Of a stretch of DNA of 64,000 nucleotides, positions 44,994 through 55,214 are shown piece by piece (within the stretch, counting starts at the first letter, position 1; every line of letters begins with the position of its first letter). The stretch is from Slackia exigua ATCC 700122 (lineage in GTDB: Bacteria > Actinomycetota > Coriobacteriia > Coriobacteriales > Eggerthellaceae). The stretch covers positions 206,657 through 270,656 of the forward strand of contig NZ_GG700630.1 in the NCBI RefSeq assembly GCF_000162875.1. The letters run 5' to 3'. The notes below the pieces were generated by a model. It saw only the letters and a list, made by a program, of their open reading frames with translations, had not been told where the DNA came from and did not search any database. The translations under genes were made by a program, and so were the position numbers.

Positions 44994-47015
44994 CTACGCC
45001 GTCGCCGAAGCGGCGTCGGACGGCTCGTCGGAAGACACGCCGATGCCTTCCGAGATATCGTTGTTCCTGACGGAATTATACTGCGCAAGCACCGCGAAGA
45101 CCTCGCGTGCGACCTCTTCGGGAACGGCGCGGACGGCAAGGATGTCGTCGAGCGACGCCGCGCGCAGGCGTGTGAATCCGCCCATGGCCTTGAGCAACGC
45201 CTTCTTGCGCACGGGGCCGAGCCCTGCGACGTCGTCGAGAACGGACTTCGTCATGCCCTTGCCGCGCAGTTCGCGATGGAAGGCGATGGCGAAGCGATGG
45301 CTCTCGTCGCGCACATGCTTGACCAGGTACAGCGATGCCGATCCGCCCGGCAGCACCACGGGACCCGTCGATTGCCAAGGCACGAAGAGCTCCTCGTCCC
45401 GTTTGGCGAGGCCGCACACCGGGATGTCGTCGATGCCCATGTCGGCGAATTGGTCGAGCACGGCGTTGAGCTGAGGCAGGCCGCCGTCGAGGATGAGCAG
45501 ATCGGGTTTCTTCCCGAAACGCTCGTCGGCCATGCGCTCGGGGGCATAGCGGCGGCCGATGACCTCCTTCATGCTCAAGAAGTCGTTCGCCTCGTCGAGA
45601 GGCGTCTTGATCTTGAAGCGACGGTACTGGTTCGTGTCGGGCCTGCCGTCGGTGAAGACGACCATGGACGCGACCGTGTAGCTGCCGTGGATGGTGGAGA
45701 TGTCGAAGCATTCTATGCGCATCGGGGGCCCGTCGAGCGCCAGGGCGCTTTCGAGCTGAAGGAGCGCCGCGTTGACGCGCTTGTCCTCGTAATTGGTGCG
45801 GACCTTGTAGCGGTTGAGGGTATGCCCCGCGTTCTGCCGCGCCAGCGCGAGCAGCTCCGACTTCTCGCCGCGCCGGGGCACCGTGATGCGCACGCGCGCG
45901 CCGTGGACGCTCGCGAGCTTCCCGGTGAGCCATCCTTCGACGGCCTCCGCGTCTTCGAGCTCGCAATCGACGATGACTTCGCGCGGGATGGATGTCGTGG
46001 CGTCGTAGTAGCGCAGCAGGAAGTCGTGCAGGAGGTTCTCGTCGGGTATGTCGCGGCCTTTGTCGAGCACGAATTCGTTTCCGTTGATGATGCGCCCCTC
46101 GCGCACCATGAAGACATGGACGCCGGCGATGGTCTCTTCGCGCGCGATGCCGACGACGTCGGCATCGAGGTTGCGGGCGGACACGGCATGCTGCCGATCC
46201 GTAAGCGAGTTCACGGTGTCGATGCGCGCCTTCATGCGCGCGGCGCGCTCGAAGTCGAGCTCGGCCGCCGCCGCATGCATTTCGTCGGTCAGCTCGCGGA
46301 CGAACTCGGCATGGCTTCCCGAAAGGAACTTCTCGATGCGTTCGACGTTTCTGCGGTAGCCCTCGGGCGTGATGCGGCCGCAGCATGGGCCCGGACCTAA
46401 GCCGACGTGCGCGTCGAAGCAGGGACGCAGGCCCTCCGCAGAGAGGAAGGCGTCCAGATCGCCGGCGGCGAGCCTGCGGTTCATGCGACGCCATTCAGCG
46501 CAGCGGGCGGCGCAGACGGGCACGAGCTTGCGGGCGATGTCCACCAGGCTTCGCGCTGCGCGGCCATCGGTGTAGGGACCGAAATAGCGCGTCGTCGCCA
46601 CGTGCTTCTCGCGCGTGTATTTGATCGCGGGAAACACATCGCCTTTGGTAAGCGCGATGAACGGGTAGCTCTTGTCATCCTTGAAGTCGGCGTTGAAGAA
46701 GGGGGCGTACTGTTTGATGAGGTTCTTCTCCAAGACGAGCGATTCGTGCTCGTTTTCCACGACGATGTATTCGAACGTGTCGATCTGGGCGACGAGAAGC
46801 GGGATCTTCGCGCGGTCGTCCTGGAAGTTCACGTACTGGCGCATGCGCGCGCGCAGCTGCTTGGCCTTGCCGACGTAGATGACCTCGCCCGCGGCGTTCT
46901 TCCAAAGATAGACTCCCGGACGCGTCGGGACGCTGTCGAGCTCGCGTTTGATGCGCGCGAGCGTCTCGGGTGCGATGCCGTGCGCGGACGCGGCGATGTT
47001 CGTGGATTCGGCCAT
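44994..47015 (-). CDS. uvrC: Excinuclease ABC subunit C
   Basis: Dual-incision endonuclease of nucleotide excision repair. 673 residues: N-terminal GIY-YIG (GVYLWKNAAGEVIYVGKAK), cysteine cluster region (CAARC...CFDAHVGLGPGPCCG), UVR motif (ERAARMKARIDTV), RNase H-like C-terminal nuclease (ECFDISTIHGSYTVASMVVF) and tandem HhH (LGPVRKKALLKAMGGFTRL). The start MAESTNIAASAHG is chosen by family; a longer frame reaches into the sstT region. First gene of uvrC-rapZ-yvcK-whiA. No LexA operator was seen upstream. Confidence 0.96.
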   Translation of the reverse strand: MAESTNIAASAHGIAPETLARIKRELDSVPTRPGVYLWKNAAGEVIYVGKAKQLRARMRQYVNFQDDRAKIPLLVAQIDTFEYIVVENEHESLVLEKNLIKQYAPFFNADFKDDKSYPFIALTKGDVFPAIKYTREKHVATTRYFGPYTDGRAARSLVDIARKLVPVCAARCAEWRRMNRRLAAGDLDAFLSAEGLRPCFDAHVGLGPGPCCGRITPEGYRRNVERIEKFLSGSHAEFVRELTDEMHAAAAELDFERAARMKARIDTVNSLTDRQHAVSARNLDADVVGIAREETIAGVHVFMVREGRIINGNEFVLDKGRDIPDENLLHDFLLRYYDATTSIPREVIVDCELEDAEAVEGWLTGKLASVHGARVRITVPRRGEKSELLALARQNAGHTLNRYKVRTNYEDKRVNAALLQLESALALDGPPMRIECFDISTIHGSYTVASMVVFTDGRPDTNQYRRFKIKTPLDEANDFLSMKEVIGRRYAPERMADERFGKKPDLLILDGGLPQLNAVLDQFADMGIDDIPVCGLAKRDEELFVPWQSTGPVVLPGGSASLYLVKHVRDESHRFAIAFHRELRGKGMTKSVLDDVAGLGPVRKKALLKAMGGFTRLRAASLDDILAVRAVPEEVAREVFAVLAQYNSVRNNDISEGIGVSSDEPSDAASATA

Positions 47016-47094
47016 GCGTCGAGTATAGCAACGGGGCGCCCGTGCGCTCCCCGCACGCGTCTCCGGCATCACCAAGCATCCACAGCGCCTGCGA

Positions 47095-47106
47095 AAACGT
47101 ACGTTT
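47095..47106. promoter_or_regulatory. 12-bp perfect palindrome between uvrC and sstT
   Basis: AAACGTACGTTT lies in the 244-bp divergent gap and could bind a dimeric regulator of sstT or uvrC. Confidence 0.35.
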
Positions 47107-47195
47107 GCCCCATGAAACGCGCCGTATGTCCGACGCCGTTGAAACCCCCGGAGCCCATCCGAGTAGGATTCGAAAAACATTATCGGCCGGTGGCG

Positions 47196-47229
47196 AGCTC
47201 TCCAGGCGCAGGGAAGGGTCCGGAGAGCT
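47196..47229 (+). promoter_or_regulatory. sstT leader inverted repeat
   Basis: AGCTCTCC/GGAGAGCT, an 8-bp perfect stem with an 18-nt loop, ending 30 bp before the sstT ATG. No T-run follows. It may be an operator or an mRNA leader hairpin. Confidence 0.45.
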
Positions 47230-47259
47230 TTGACCATCCTCACCTGAAAGGATGTCAAT

Positions 47260-48510
47260 ATGCAGAAGTATTGGCAGAAATGGATGGACAGCAGCCTTAT
47301 CCTGCGCATCCTCATCTTCTTGGCCATTGGCGCGGTGCTCGGCCTCACCATCTCCCCCGACGGCGCCGTCGGACCCGTCGTCGCGCTGCTCGGCACGATC
47401 TTCGTCGGTGCATTGAAGGCCGTCGCCCCGATCCTCGTCTTCTTCCTCGTCATGAGCGCGCTTGCGAACGCCAAGTCCGCAGGCAACATGAAGACCGTCG
47501 TCGTCCTCTACCTTATCAGCACCTTCGTTGCCGCGCTCGTGGCCGTGCTCGCCAGCTACGCCTTCCCGACCTCGCTCACGCTCGTCGTCGCCGAGGGAAT
47601 CGAGCAGACGCCCGCGTCCGGCATCGGCGAAGTCCTGACCACGCTGCTTACCAACATGGTCGCCAATCCTGTCGCCGCAATCGCGAACGCGAACTATATA
47701 GGTATTCTGACCTGGTCCGTCCTTATCGGCGTCGCGCTGCGTGTCGCGCCCGCCGGCACACGCGAGACCATCAAGAGCATCGCCGACGCCATCATCAAGG
47801 TCGTGCTCTGGGTCATCAACCTCGCCCCGTTCGGCATCATGGGCCTCGTCTACGCCGCCGTGTCCACGAGCGGCCTCGAGATCTTCACCGAATACGGCCG
47901 CCTGATCGTCATCCTCGTCGCCGTGATGTTCTTCATCGCGCTCGTCACGAATCCCATCATCGTCGCGGTCACCGCGCGCATCAATCCCTATCCGCTCGTC
48001 CTGCGCGCCCTGCGCGACTCCGCCGTCACCGCATTCTTCACCCGCAGCTCCGCCGCGAACATCCCCGTGAACATGGAGCTCTGCCGCAAGCTCAAGCTCG
48101 ACGAGAACAACTACTCCGTCTCCATCCCGCTTGGCGCAACGATCAACATGGCAGGCGCCGCCGTCACCATCACCGTCATGGCCATGGCCGCGCACTATAC
48201 GATGACCGGCACGTTCCCCGATATCCCGACCGCCGTTCTGCTGTCCGCCCTCGCCGCCATCGGCGCCGCGGGAGCCTCGGGCGTGCCGGGCGGCTCTCTG
48301 CTCCTGATCCCGCTCGCATGCTCGCTGTTCGGCATCGATAACGACATCGCCATGCAGGTCGTCGCCGTCGGCTTCATCATCGGCGTCGTCCAGGACTCCT
48401 GCGAGACCGCGCTGAATTCTTCCTCCGACGTCGTGCTTACCGCCACGGCCGAGTACCGCGAATGGAAGAAGGAAGGCCGCACCGTCGACTTCGCCGCATG
48501 GGAGAAATAG
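47260..48510 (+). CDS. sstT: Serine/threonine:Na+ symporter SstT
   Basis: 416-residue DAACS-family transporter with eight helices and two re-entrant hairpins. The hairpin motif TRSSAANIPVNMELC and the substrate-site sequences LGATINMAGAAVTITV and GASGVPGGSLLLIPLA are of the SstT type. Imports Ser/Thr with Na+, feeding amino-acid fermentation. Ribosome site AAAGGATG; strong terminator downstream. A plus-strand gene in a minus-strand region, single transcription unit. Confidence 0.94.
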   Translation: MQKYWQKWMDSSLILRILIFLAIGAVLGLTISPDGAVGPVVALLGTIFVGALKAVAPILVFFLVMSALANAKSAGNMKTVVVLYLISTFVAALVAVLASYAFPTSLTLVVAEGIEQTPASGIGEVLTTLLTNMVANPVAAIANANYIGILTWSVLIGVALRVAPAGTRETIKSIADAIIKVVLWVINLAPFGIMGLVYAAVSTSGLEIFTEYGRLIVILVAVMFFIALVTNPIIVAVTARINPYPLVLRALRDSAVTAFFTRSSAANIPVNMELCRKLKLDENNYSVSIPLGATINMAGAAVTITVMAMAAHYTMTGTFPDIPTAVLLSALAAIGAAGASGVPGGSLLLIPLACSLFGIDNDIAMQVVAVGFIIGVVQDSCETALNSSSDVVLTATAEYREWKKEGRTVDFAAWEK

Positions 48511-48546
48511 CGGGCGCGTACGCGCGGATCCATCCCTAACGTTCGA

Positions 48547-48578
48547 GAAAGCCTCGTCGCAGACGAGGCTTTCTTTAT
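48547..48578 (+). terminator. Rho-independent terminator of sstT
   Basis: 12-bp perfect stem GAAAGCCTCGTC/GACGAGGCTTTC with a 3-nt loop, followed by TTTATT. Confidence 0.92.
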
Positions 48579-48605
48579 TGCTGCATCATGATTTTCATTG
48601 CGGCG

Positions 48606-48803
48606 TCAGGATTTGCGCGGCCTTTCCGCCGCCGGGCGGCCGAGCGCGAACGACGGCGCGGAGGCGCCGGACCGAGCTTCGCGCGGCAGGGCGGCATCCG
48701 TCAGCTCGTCGAGAACATGATTGAGAAAAGCGGCTTCGTCGGGAAGAAGGATGCGTGCAGCTGGAATGCTCGAGGAATTGGAAACGCCGCCGTCCTTCGC
48801 CAT
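48606..48803 (-). CDS. Small hypothetical protein (65 aa)
   Basis: Begins MAKDGGVSNSSSIPAARILL with GGAGGGAG upstream at good spacing, and contains a helical segment PDEAAFLNHVLDELTDAAL before a Pro/Ala/Arg tail. No family recognised. The opposite strand also has an open frame across this region, so coding status is uncertain. The ribosome site and the amphipathic segment favour this strand. Confidence 0.4.
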   Translation of the reverse strand: MAKDGGVSNSSSIPAARILLPDEAAFLNHVLDELTDAALPREARSGASAPSFALGRPAAERPRKS

Positions 48804-48947
48804 GCGCTGCTCCCTCCGTCCCTGGGGCCGATGCATATCAACCCATCACGGCTTCATCGTAGAACCTCGCGACGATAAGAACGCCCCAAAAACGGCATTT
48901 GCGGCGACGGGTCGAACGAATCGGTCGAAGCGCACGCACGTGCAGGG

Positions 48948-49424
48948 TCAGTCGGTGAACCCTTCGTCGATGAGACGATCCGCCCCGTCGGCGGCCGTTG
49001 TCGCAAGCTCGTCGCAGCGTTCGTTCTCCGGATGGCCCGCATGGCCTTTCACCCAGTGAAACGATACGCGATGCCCCTCTAACGCCGCGATGAGGCGCAT
49101 CCAGAGATCCTGGTTCTTGACCGGCTCTTTCTTCGCATTCTTCCAACCACGACGTTTCCAACCGTCGACCCAGCGATCGGTGAACGCCTTGACGACGTAC
49201 TGGGAATCGGTATAGACCGCAACCTCGCACGGGGCTTTGAGCGCCTCGAGGGCCACGATGACCCCAAGCAGCTCCATGCGGTTGTTGGTGGTGCGCTCGA
49301 ATCCGCCCGAGAGCTCCTTTTGGTGCACGCCGCCCGACGGATCGACGAATCGCAAGATGGCGCCGTAGCCTCCCGGTCCCGGATTGCCCCGCGAAGAGCC
49401 GTCGCTGTAGATGTCGACATGCAT
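48948..49424 (-). CDS. rnhA: Ribonuclease HI
   Basis: Degrades RNA in RNA:DNA hybrids. 158 residues with catalytic carboxylates in [43 protein letters not shown] and ENERCDELA; basic handle [15 protein letters not shown] present. The start [11 protein letters not shown] is preferred over a longer frame lacking similarity. RNase HII is also encoded here (60.5 kb). Confidence 0.95.
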   Translation of the reverse strand: MHVDIYSDGSSRGNPGPGGYGAILRFVDPSGGVHQKELSGGFERTTNNRMELLGVIVALEALKAPCEVAVYTDSQYVVKAFTDRWVDGWKRRGWKNAKKEPVKNQDLWMRLIAALEGHRVSFHWVKGHAGHPENERCDELATTAADGADRLIDEGFTD

Positions 49425-49561
49425 GAAGGATCCTCCGTTTCGCGCCAAGGCGCATGCGCGCCGGATAGGCATCGGTCGAACGAGCATTATATCGTCGCGC
49501 GCCGACAAGAGGGTTCGGCGCAGACTGCGTCGACACGGATCCGCGCGCCGCACGAGTTCCG

Positions 49562-49673
49562 TGGCTCCGTGGCTCCGTGGCTCCGTGGCTCCGTGGCTCC
49601 GTAGCTCCGTGGCTCCGTGGCTCCGTGGCTCCGTGGCTCCGTGGCTCCGTGGCTCCGTGGCTCCGTGAAATGA
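49562..49673. repeat. Octanucleotide tandem repeat, 14 copies of TGGCTCCG
   Basis: 112 bp of exact 8-bp units, the sixth differing by one base (TAGCTCCG, 49602-49609). Lies between divergent rnhA and gdhA, about 160 bp upstream of gdhA and 140 bp upstream of rnhA. Because 8 is not a multiple of 3, it reads through as a repeating octapeptide in several frames, which are spurious proteins. Near-perfect identity suggests an active slippage tract. Confidence 0.95.
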
Positions 49674-49688
49674 TGCACGAAGCGTGAT

Positions 49689-49726
49689 TCAACGCACGAG
49701 AAACGCATGGGAAACGCACGGGAAAC
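49689..49726 (+). promoter_or_regulatory. 11-bp-phased repeats upstream of gdhA, GlnR-box-like
   Basis: TCAAC (49689-49693) and three GAAAC (49700-49704, 49711-49715, 49722-49726) recur every 11 bp, giving AC-n9-AC-n9-AC-n9-AC. That is the spacing of the actinobacterial GlnR operator, whose half-sites are GTnAC and GnAAC. The site is about 105 bp upstream of a nitrogen-assimilation gene. No glnR is in the window, so the regulator is an inference. Confidence 0.5.
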
Positions 49727-49744
49727 AAACCCCGCATACCATGA

Positions 49745-51163
<1,419 letters not shown>

Positions 51164-51191
51164 ACGATACGCATCCCATGCTCCATGAATG

Positions 51192-51232
51192 AAGAAGGAA
51201 GGGAGGGCGAAGCCCGTATCCCTTCCTTCTTT
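51192..51232. terminator. Bidirectional terminator between gdhA and uvrA
   Basis: 13-bp perfect stem AAGAAGGAAGGGA/TCCCTTCCTTCTT with an internal GGGC-GAA-GCCC hairpin; TT follows on plus and TTC on minus. Convergent genes on both sides. Confidence 0.75.
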
Positions 51233-51286
51233 GCGTCATGCTCGGATACCGCAGGGCACGAACGCGCACGCGTCCCTTCGTTTCGA

Positions 51287-54184
51287 CTACGCTCCCTGCG
51301 TCGCGAATATCCTTTGCAGAAACGCACCTGTATGGCTTCCTGCAACCTGGGCGACCTCCTCGGGCGTGCCCGCGGCGACGATGGTGCCGCCGCGGTCTCC
51401 CCCATCCGGGCCGAGATCGACGATTCGGTCCGCCGACTTGATGACGTCGAGGTTATGCTCGATGACGAGCACGGTGTTGCCTGAATCGACGAGCCGCTGC
51501 AATACTTCGAGAAGCTGACGCACGTCTTCCATATGAAGGCCGGTCGTCGGTTCGTCGAGGATGTAGATGGTCTTGCCCGTCTGACGGCGCTGAAGCTCGC
51601 TTGCGAGCTTCACACGCTGCGCCTCGCCGCCGGAAAGCGTCGTCGCAGGCTGTCCGAGACGGATATAGCCGAGACCGACGTCGTGCATCGTCTGAAGCTT
51701 GCGCGCCAAGGCGGGAATGTTCTTGAAGAAGCCGAGCGCTTCGTCGACCGTCATCTCCAACACGTCGTATACGTTCTTCCCGCGATACGTGACCTGCAGC
51801 GTCTCTCGGTTATACCGTGCGCCGCCGCACACCTCGCACGGCACATAGATGTCGGGCAGGAAGTGCATCTCTATCTTGATCTGGCCATCGCCCTTGCACG
51901 CTTCGCAGCGGCCGCCGCTCACGTTGAAGCTGAAGCGGCCCGGCGCATAGCCGCGCGCCTTCGATTCGGGCGTCGATGCGTACAGCGCGCGGATATCGTC
52001 CCACAGTCCGATGTAGGTGGCAGGATTCGAACGCGGCGTGCGGCCGATGGGGCTCTGATCGATATCGATGATCTTATCCAGCGCCTGATAGCCTGTAAGC
52101 TTTTTGAACGCGCCCGTACGCAGGTGGGAACGATTGAGGCGGTTCGAGAGCGCCGGCGCAAGCGTATCGGTGATAAGCGAGCTTTTCCCACTGCCCGAAA
52201 CGCCGGTCACAACGGTGAACGTGCCGAGGTCTATCTTGAGATCGACATCTTTAAGATTGTTCTCGGAAGCGCCGGTGAGCTTGATGGATCCCCGGCGCGG
52301 GCGCCTGCGCTCTGCGGGGACCGCGATGACACGACGGCCGCTCAGGTAATCGCCCGTCATGCTCCCCTCGACGGCGGCGATCCGATCGGGCGTGCCTTCG
52401 GCCACGAGATACCCTCCGTGCTCGCCCGCACCCGGACCCATATCGATGACGTAGTCGGCGGCGCGGATCGTGTCCTCGTCGTGCTCCACTACGATGACGG
52501 TGTTGCCGAGATCGCGCAGGCGCTCGAGCGTGGCGATAAGACGGTCGTTATCGCGCTGATGAAGTCCGATGGAGGGTTCGTCCAGGATATACAGGACGCC
52601 CATGAGGCCGGCTCCGATCTGGGTGGCGAGCCTGATGCGCTGCGCTTCGCCGCCGGAAAGCGTGGCTGTGCCGCGCTCGAGCGTCAGGTAGTCGAGCCCC
52701 ACATCGACGAGGAACTTGAGGCGCGCTTTGATTTCCTTGACGATCGCGGCGGCGATGACCAGCTGGCGATCGGTCAGCGCAAGCCCCTCGAAGAACCCGA
52801 GCAGATCCTTGGCGCTCATGGCGCAGAGCGCATCGATGCTTTCGCCTCCGACGGTCACTGCGAGGATTTCCGGGCGAAGTCTCTTGCCGCCGCAGGTCGC
52901 GCACGGAATGGTGGCGAAGTATCTTCCGTACTTGTCGCGCTGCCCGTCGGATTTCGCATCCTTGAAACGCTCTTCGACCGCCGCGCAGGCGCCATGCCAG
53001 TCGATGAACCAATAGGTATCGCGTCCGTCGACGGTGCGATAGTCGACGCGCACCTTGTCGTTCGGAAGGCCGAACAGAAGCGCCTTCTGGACCTTGGCAG
53101 GCAGATCCTCCCACGGCGTATCGGGACGCTGTCCGAGATGGATGCACACCGCACGCAATACTTGCGGATAGTAGTTGCCCGAAGCGAAGGGGGCGATGCA
53201 TCCTTCCTCGAGGGAAAGCGACGCATCGGGAATGAGGAGCGAAGGATCGACCTCCTCGCGCGAACCGAGGCCGGCGCAGTCGGGACAGGCGCCGTACGGC
53301 GCATTGAAGCTGAAATCCCTCGGCTGAAGCTCGTCCATGGAATGACCGTGCTCAGGACAGGCAAGGGCGAGCGAGAAGAAATGATCGCCGGGAATGGCTG
53401 CGGAAAAGCCCGAACCCTTCCTCGGCGTCTGGCTCGCCGCATCGTCCGGCATGCTCCCTTCGTCGATGACGTGCGCGACCACGCGCCCTTCAGAAAGCCT
53501 CGTCGCCACTTCGACCGACTCGGCGATGCGGCCCGTCGCGGACTTCTTGAGCACGACCCTGTCGACCACGACGTCGATCGTGTGCTTCAGCTTTTTATCG
53601 AGCCTGGGAAGCTCACCCTCGAGGCGCACGACCTCGCCATCGATGCGAAGGCGCGAGAAGCCCTCTTTCCGAAGGTCCTCGATGATCTTGGCATGCTCTC
53701 CTTTCCGCCCGACCACGACGGGAGCGAGGATGAGCGCGCGCTTCCCTTCCCCGAGGGCGAGGATCTCGTCCGTCACCTGATCGGTGGTGCGCTTCTTGAT
53801 CTCGCGCCCGCATTCGGGGCAGTGGGGCGTGCCGATGCGGGCGTACAGGAGCCTGAGATAATCGTAGATTTCCGTCGTGGTGCCGACCGTGGAGCGCGGA
53901 TTCTTGGACGTGGTCTTCTGGTCGATGGCGACCGCCGGCGAAAGGCCGTCGATGCTGTCGAGGTCGGGCTTGTCCATCTGGCCGAGGAATTGGCGCGCGT
54001 ATGCCGAGAGGCTTTCGACGTATCGGCGCTGCCCCTCTGCGTAGATGGTGTCGAACGCGAGGCTCGATTTGCCGCTGCCCGAAAGGCCCGTGATGACGAC
54101 CAGCTTATCGCGTGGAATGGCGACATCGACGTTCTTCAGATTATGCTCGCGGGCTCCGCGGATGATGATGGAATCACGTGCCAT
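51287..54184 (-). CDS. uvrA: Excinuclease ABC subunit A
   Basis: ABC-type damage sensor of nucleotide excision repair. 965 residues: two ATPase modules (Walker [13 protein letters not shown] and [11 protein letters not shown]), ABC signatures [13 protein letters not shown] and [13 protein letters not shown], and zinc sites including CPECG, CPDCAG and [14 protein letters not shown]. The start [20 protein letters not shown] is set by family. It follows orf259 by 134 bp on the same strand and could be induced from that gene's LexA-controlled promoter. A TATCAT -10-like hexamer (54233-54238) might be a local promoter. Confidence 0.97.
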   Translation of the reverse strand: MARDSIIIRGAREHNLKNVDVAIPRDKLVVITGLSGSGKSSLAFDTIYAEGQRRYVESLSAYARQFLGQMDKPDLDSIDGLSPAVAIDQKTTSKNPRSTVGTTTEIYDYLRLLYARIGTPHCPECGREIKKRTTDQVTDEILALGEGKRALILAPVVVGRKGEHAKIIEDLRKEGFSRLRIDGEVVRLEGELPRLDKKLKHTIDVVVDRVVLKKSATGRIAESVEVATRLSEGRVVAHVIDEGSMPDDAASQTPRKGSGFSAAIPGDHFFSLALACPEHGHSMDELQPRDFSFNAPYGACPDCAGLGSREEVDPSLLIPDASLSLEEGCIAPFASGNYYPQVLRAVCIHLGQRPDTPWEDLPAKVQKALLFGLPNDKVRVDYRTVDGRDTYWFIDWHGACAAVEERFKDAKSDGQRDKYGRYFATIPCATCGGKRLRPEILAVTVGGESIDALCAMSAKDLLGFFEGLALTDRQLVIAAAIVKEIKARLKFLVDVGLDYLTLERGTATLSGGEAQRIRLATQIGAGLMGVLYILDEPSIGLHQRDNDRLIATLERLRDLGNTVIVVEHDEDTIRAADYVIDMGPGAGEHGGYLVAEGTPDRIAAVEGSMTGDYLSGRRVIAVPAERRRPRRGSIKLTGASENNLKDVDLKIDLGTFTVVTGVSGSGKSSLITDTLAPALSNRLNRSHLRTGAFKKLTGYQALDKIIDIDQSPIGRTPRSNPATYIGLWDDIRALYASTPESKARGYAPGRFSFNVSGGRCEACKGDGQIKIEMHFLPDIYVPCEVCGGARYNRETLQVTYRGKNVYDVLEMTVDEALGFFKNIPALARKLQTMHDVGLGYIRLGQPATTLSGGEAQRVKLASELQRRQTGKTIYILDEPTTGLHMEDVRQLLEVLQRLVDSGNTVLVIEHNLDVIKSADRIVDLGPDGGDRGGTIVAAGTPEEVAQVAGSHTGAFLQRIFATQGA

Positions 54185-54318
54185 TCCGAACCTGTTCCTA
54201 CTCTCTTCCGAATACTTCGTGCGCAACGTTGCATGATAGCCCCGAACGCCCGCCGACCGCAGAGCGAGCGTGCTCTCGCTGCAGAGATTACATCCCTCGG
54301 ATGCCCCGCTAAAGATGC

Positions 54319-55098
54319 CTACAGGCCTTCCTCGAGCGTCCATGCGATTCGGCGATACGCCCTTCGATCGAGGATATGCTGCAGAACCCCGAGCTGAACC
54401 CTCGCATCGCGAGTCTGGAAAGACGGGCGACCCTTCCCTGCCCGCATTGCGCGGCCCTCTTCGCGATCGCCGACAGGAAACCGCACGCTCGCGGATTTCG
54501 GTGCGGCTGCGGCGTCCCGGATATCCTCATCGTGCACGTCTTTTCGCACGGACCAGGCGATAAGGCTTGCGAAGAAACGCAGGCGCAGATCGAAGTCGTC
54601 TTCGGGCGAGAACGCGACGGATGCCGACAGAACCTGGTTCCACGAGGAGCGTTCGCGCATGCCTCCGTCGTCATCGAGCGTCTGAGGAAGGCCGAGCCTG
54701 AAAAGCCTCGACCGCGCGGCGGCAAGGGTTTCCGAGGTTTCGACCCCTGAACCGAGCCAGAGGATTCGACGGGCAAGAACCGCATGCCGCACAGGGACGA
54801 GCGCGAACGAGCGCTCGAGGAACAGCGCGTCTTCATCTCCCGATGCCGCAAGACGAGGAACCGCGACGAACGGCATCGCATCCGAAGGCGCGGGAATCAT
54901 ATCGGCGCTTCGATCGATGAAAGAACGGAGGCGAGCCTCCTCCCTGCCTCTACGCATCCCCGTTTCCAACCGCCGGCCCGACGAGCGTCGGACGGCCGCG
55001 ACGGAAGCGGACACGAGATCTTCGCGGCGAATGACGCGAAGATGGTCGATGACGCGAGGCGAAGCGTGAAACGGCGGGCGACCTGTTGCATTCGACAT
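54319..55098 (-). CDS. Uncharacterised protein with a LexA-controlled promoter, upstream of uvrA
   Basis: 259 residues, no family recognised. No signal peptide or membrane helix. The sequence is Arg-rich and helical: [18 protein letters not shown] near 15-35, a hydrophobic middle segment ([10 protein letters not shown], then [19 protein letters not shown]), a mixed-charge second half and a basic C-terminal [18 protein letters not shown] with AAGGAGG upstream. A perfect LexA operator overlaps its extended -10 promoter and uvrA follows, so a DNA-damage role is likely. The biochemical role is unknown. Confidence 0.75.
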   Translation of the reverse strand: MSNATGRPPFHASPRVIDHLRVIRREDLVSASVAAVRRSSGRRLETGMRRGREEARLRSFIDRSADMIPAPSDAMPFVAVPRLAASGDEDALFLERSFALVPVRHAVLARRILWLGSGVETSETLAAARSRLFRLGLPQTLDDDGGMRERSSWNQVLSASVAFSPEDDFDLRLRFFASLIAWSVRKDVHDEDIRDAAAAPKSASVRFPVGDREEGRAMRAGKGRPSFQTRDARVQLGVLQHILDRRAYRRIAWTLEEGL

Positions 55099-55159
55099 GA
55101 TAGGGATGCCTCCTTCTGAATGCGGCTGTCCCCAGAAGGTTAGGCGATGCCAGCCAATA

Positions 55160-55183
55160 CGAACGTTTGTTCGTATTGTAGCA
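55160..55183 (-). promoter_or_regulatory. SOS promoter of orf259-uvrA: extended -10 plus perfect LexA operator
   Basis: CGAACGTTTGTTCG (55160-55173) matches the consensus fully and is embedded in a longer palindrome (CAATACGAAC and its complement). Immediately upstream on the minus strand is the extended -10 TGCTACAAT (55175-55183), so the operator covers the start-site region, about 65 bp before the ATG. Confidence 0.88.
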
Positions 55184-55214
55184 AAGAAGCGGGCATGCGG
55201 CTAGAGGAAGAATG

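Noticed and set aside
49562-49673. CRISPR-like array
   Set aside because: Units are contiguous 8-mers with no spacers and no cas genes nearby.
49487-49737. Repeat proteins with SVAPWLRG or TEPRSHGA octapeptides
   Set aside because: They are mere translations of the 8-bp tandem repeat in different frames and have no independent coding support.
54187-54197. LexA-like CGAACCTGTTC just upstream of uvrA
   Set aside because: The half-sites are separated by 2 bp instead of 4, which is incompatible with the operator geometry at lexA, recA and orf259.
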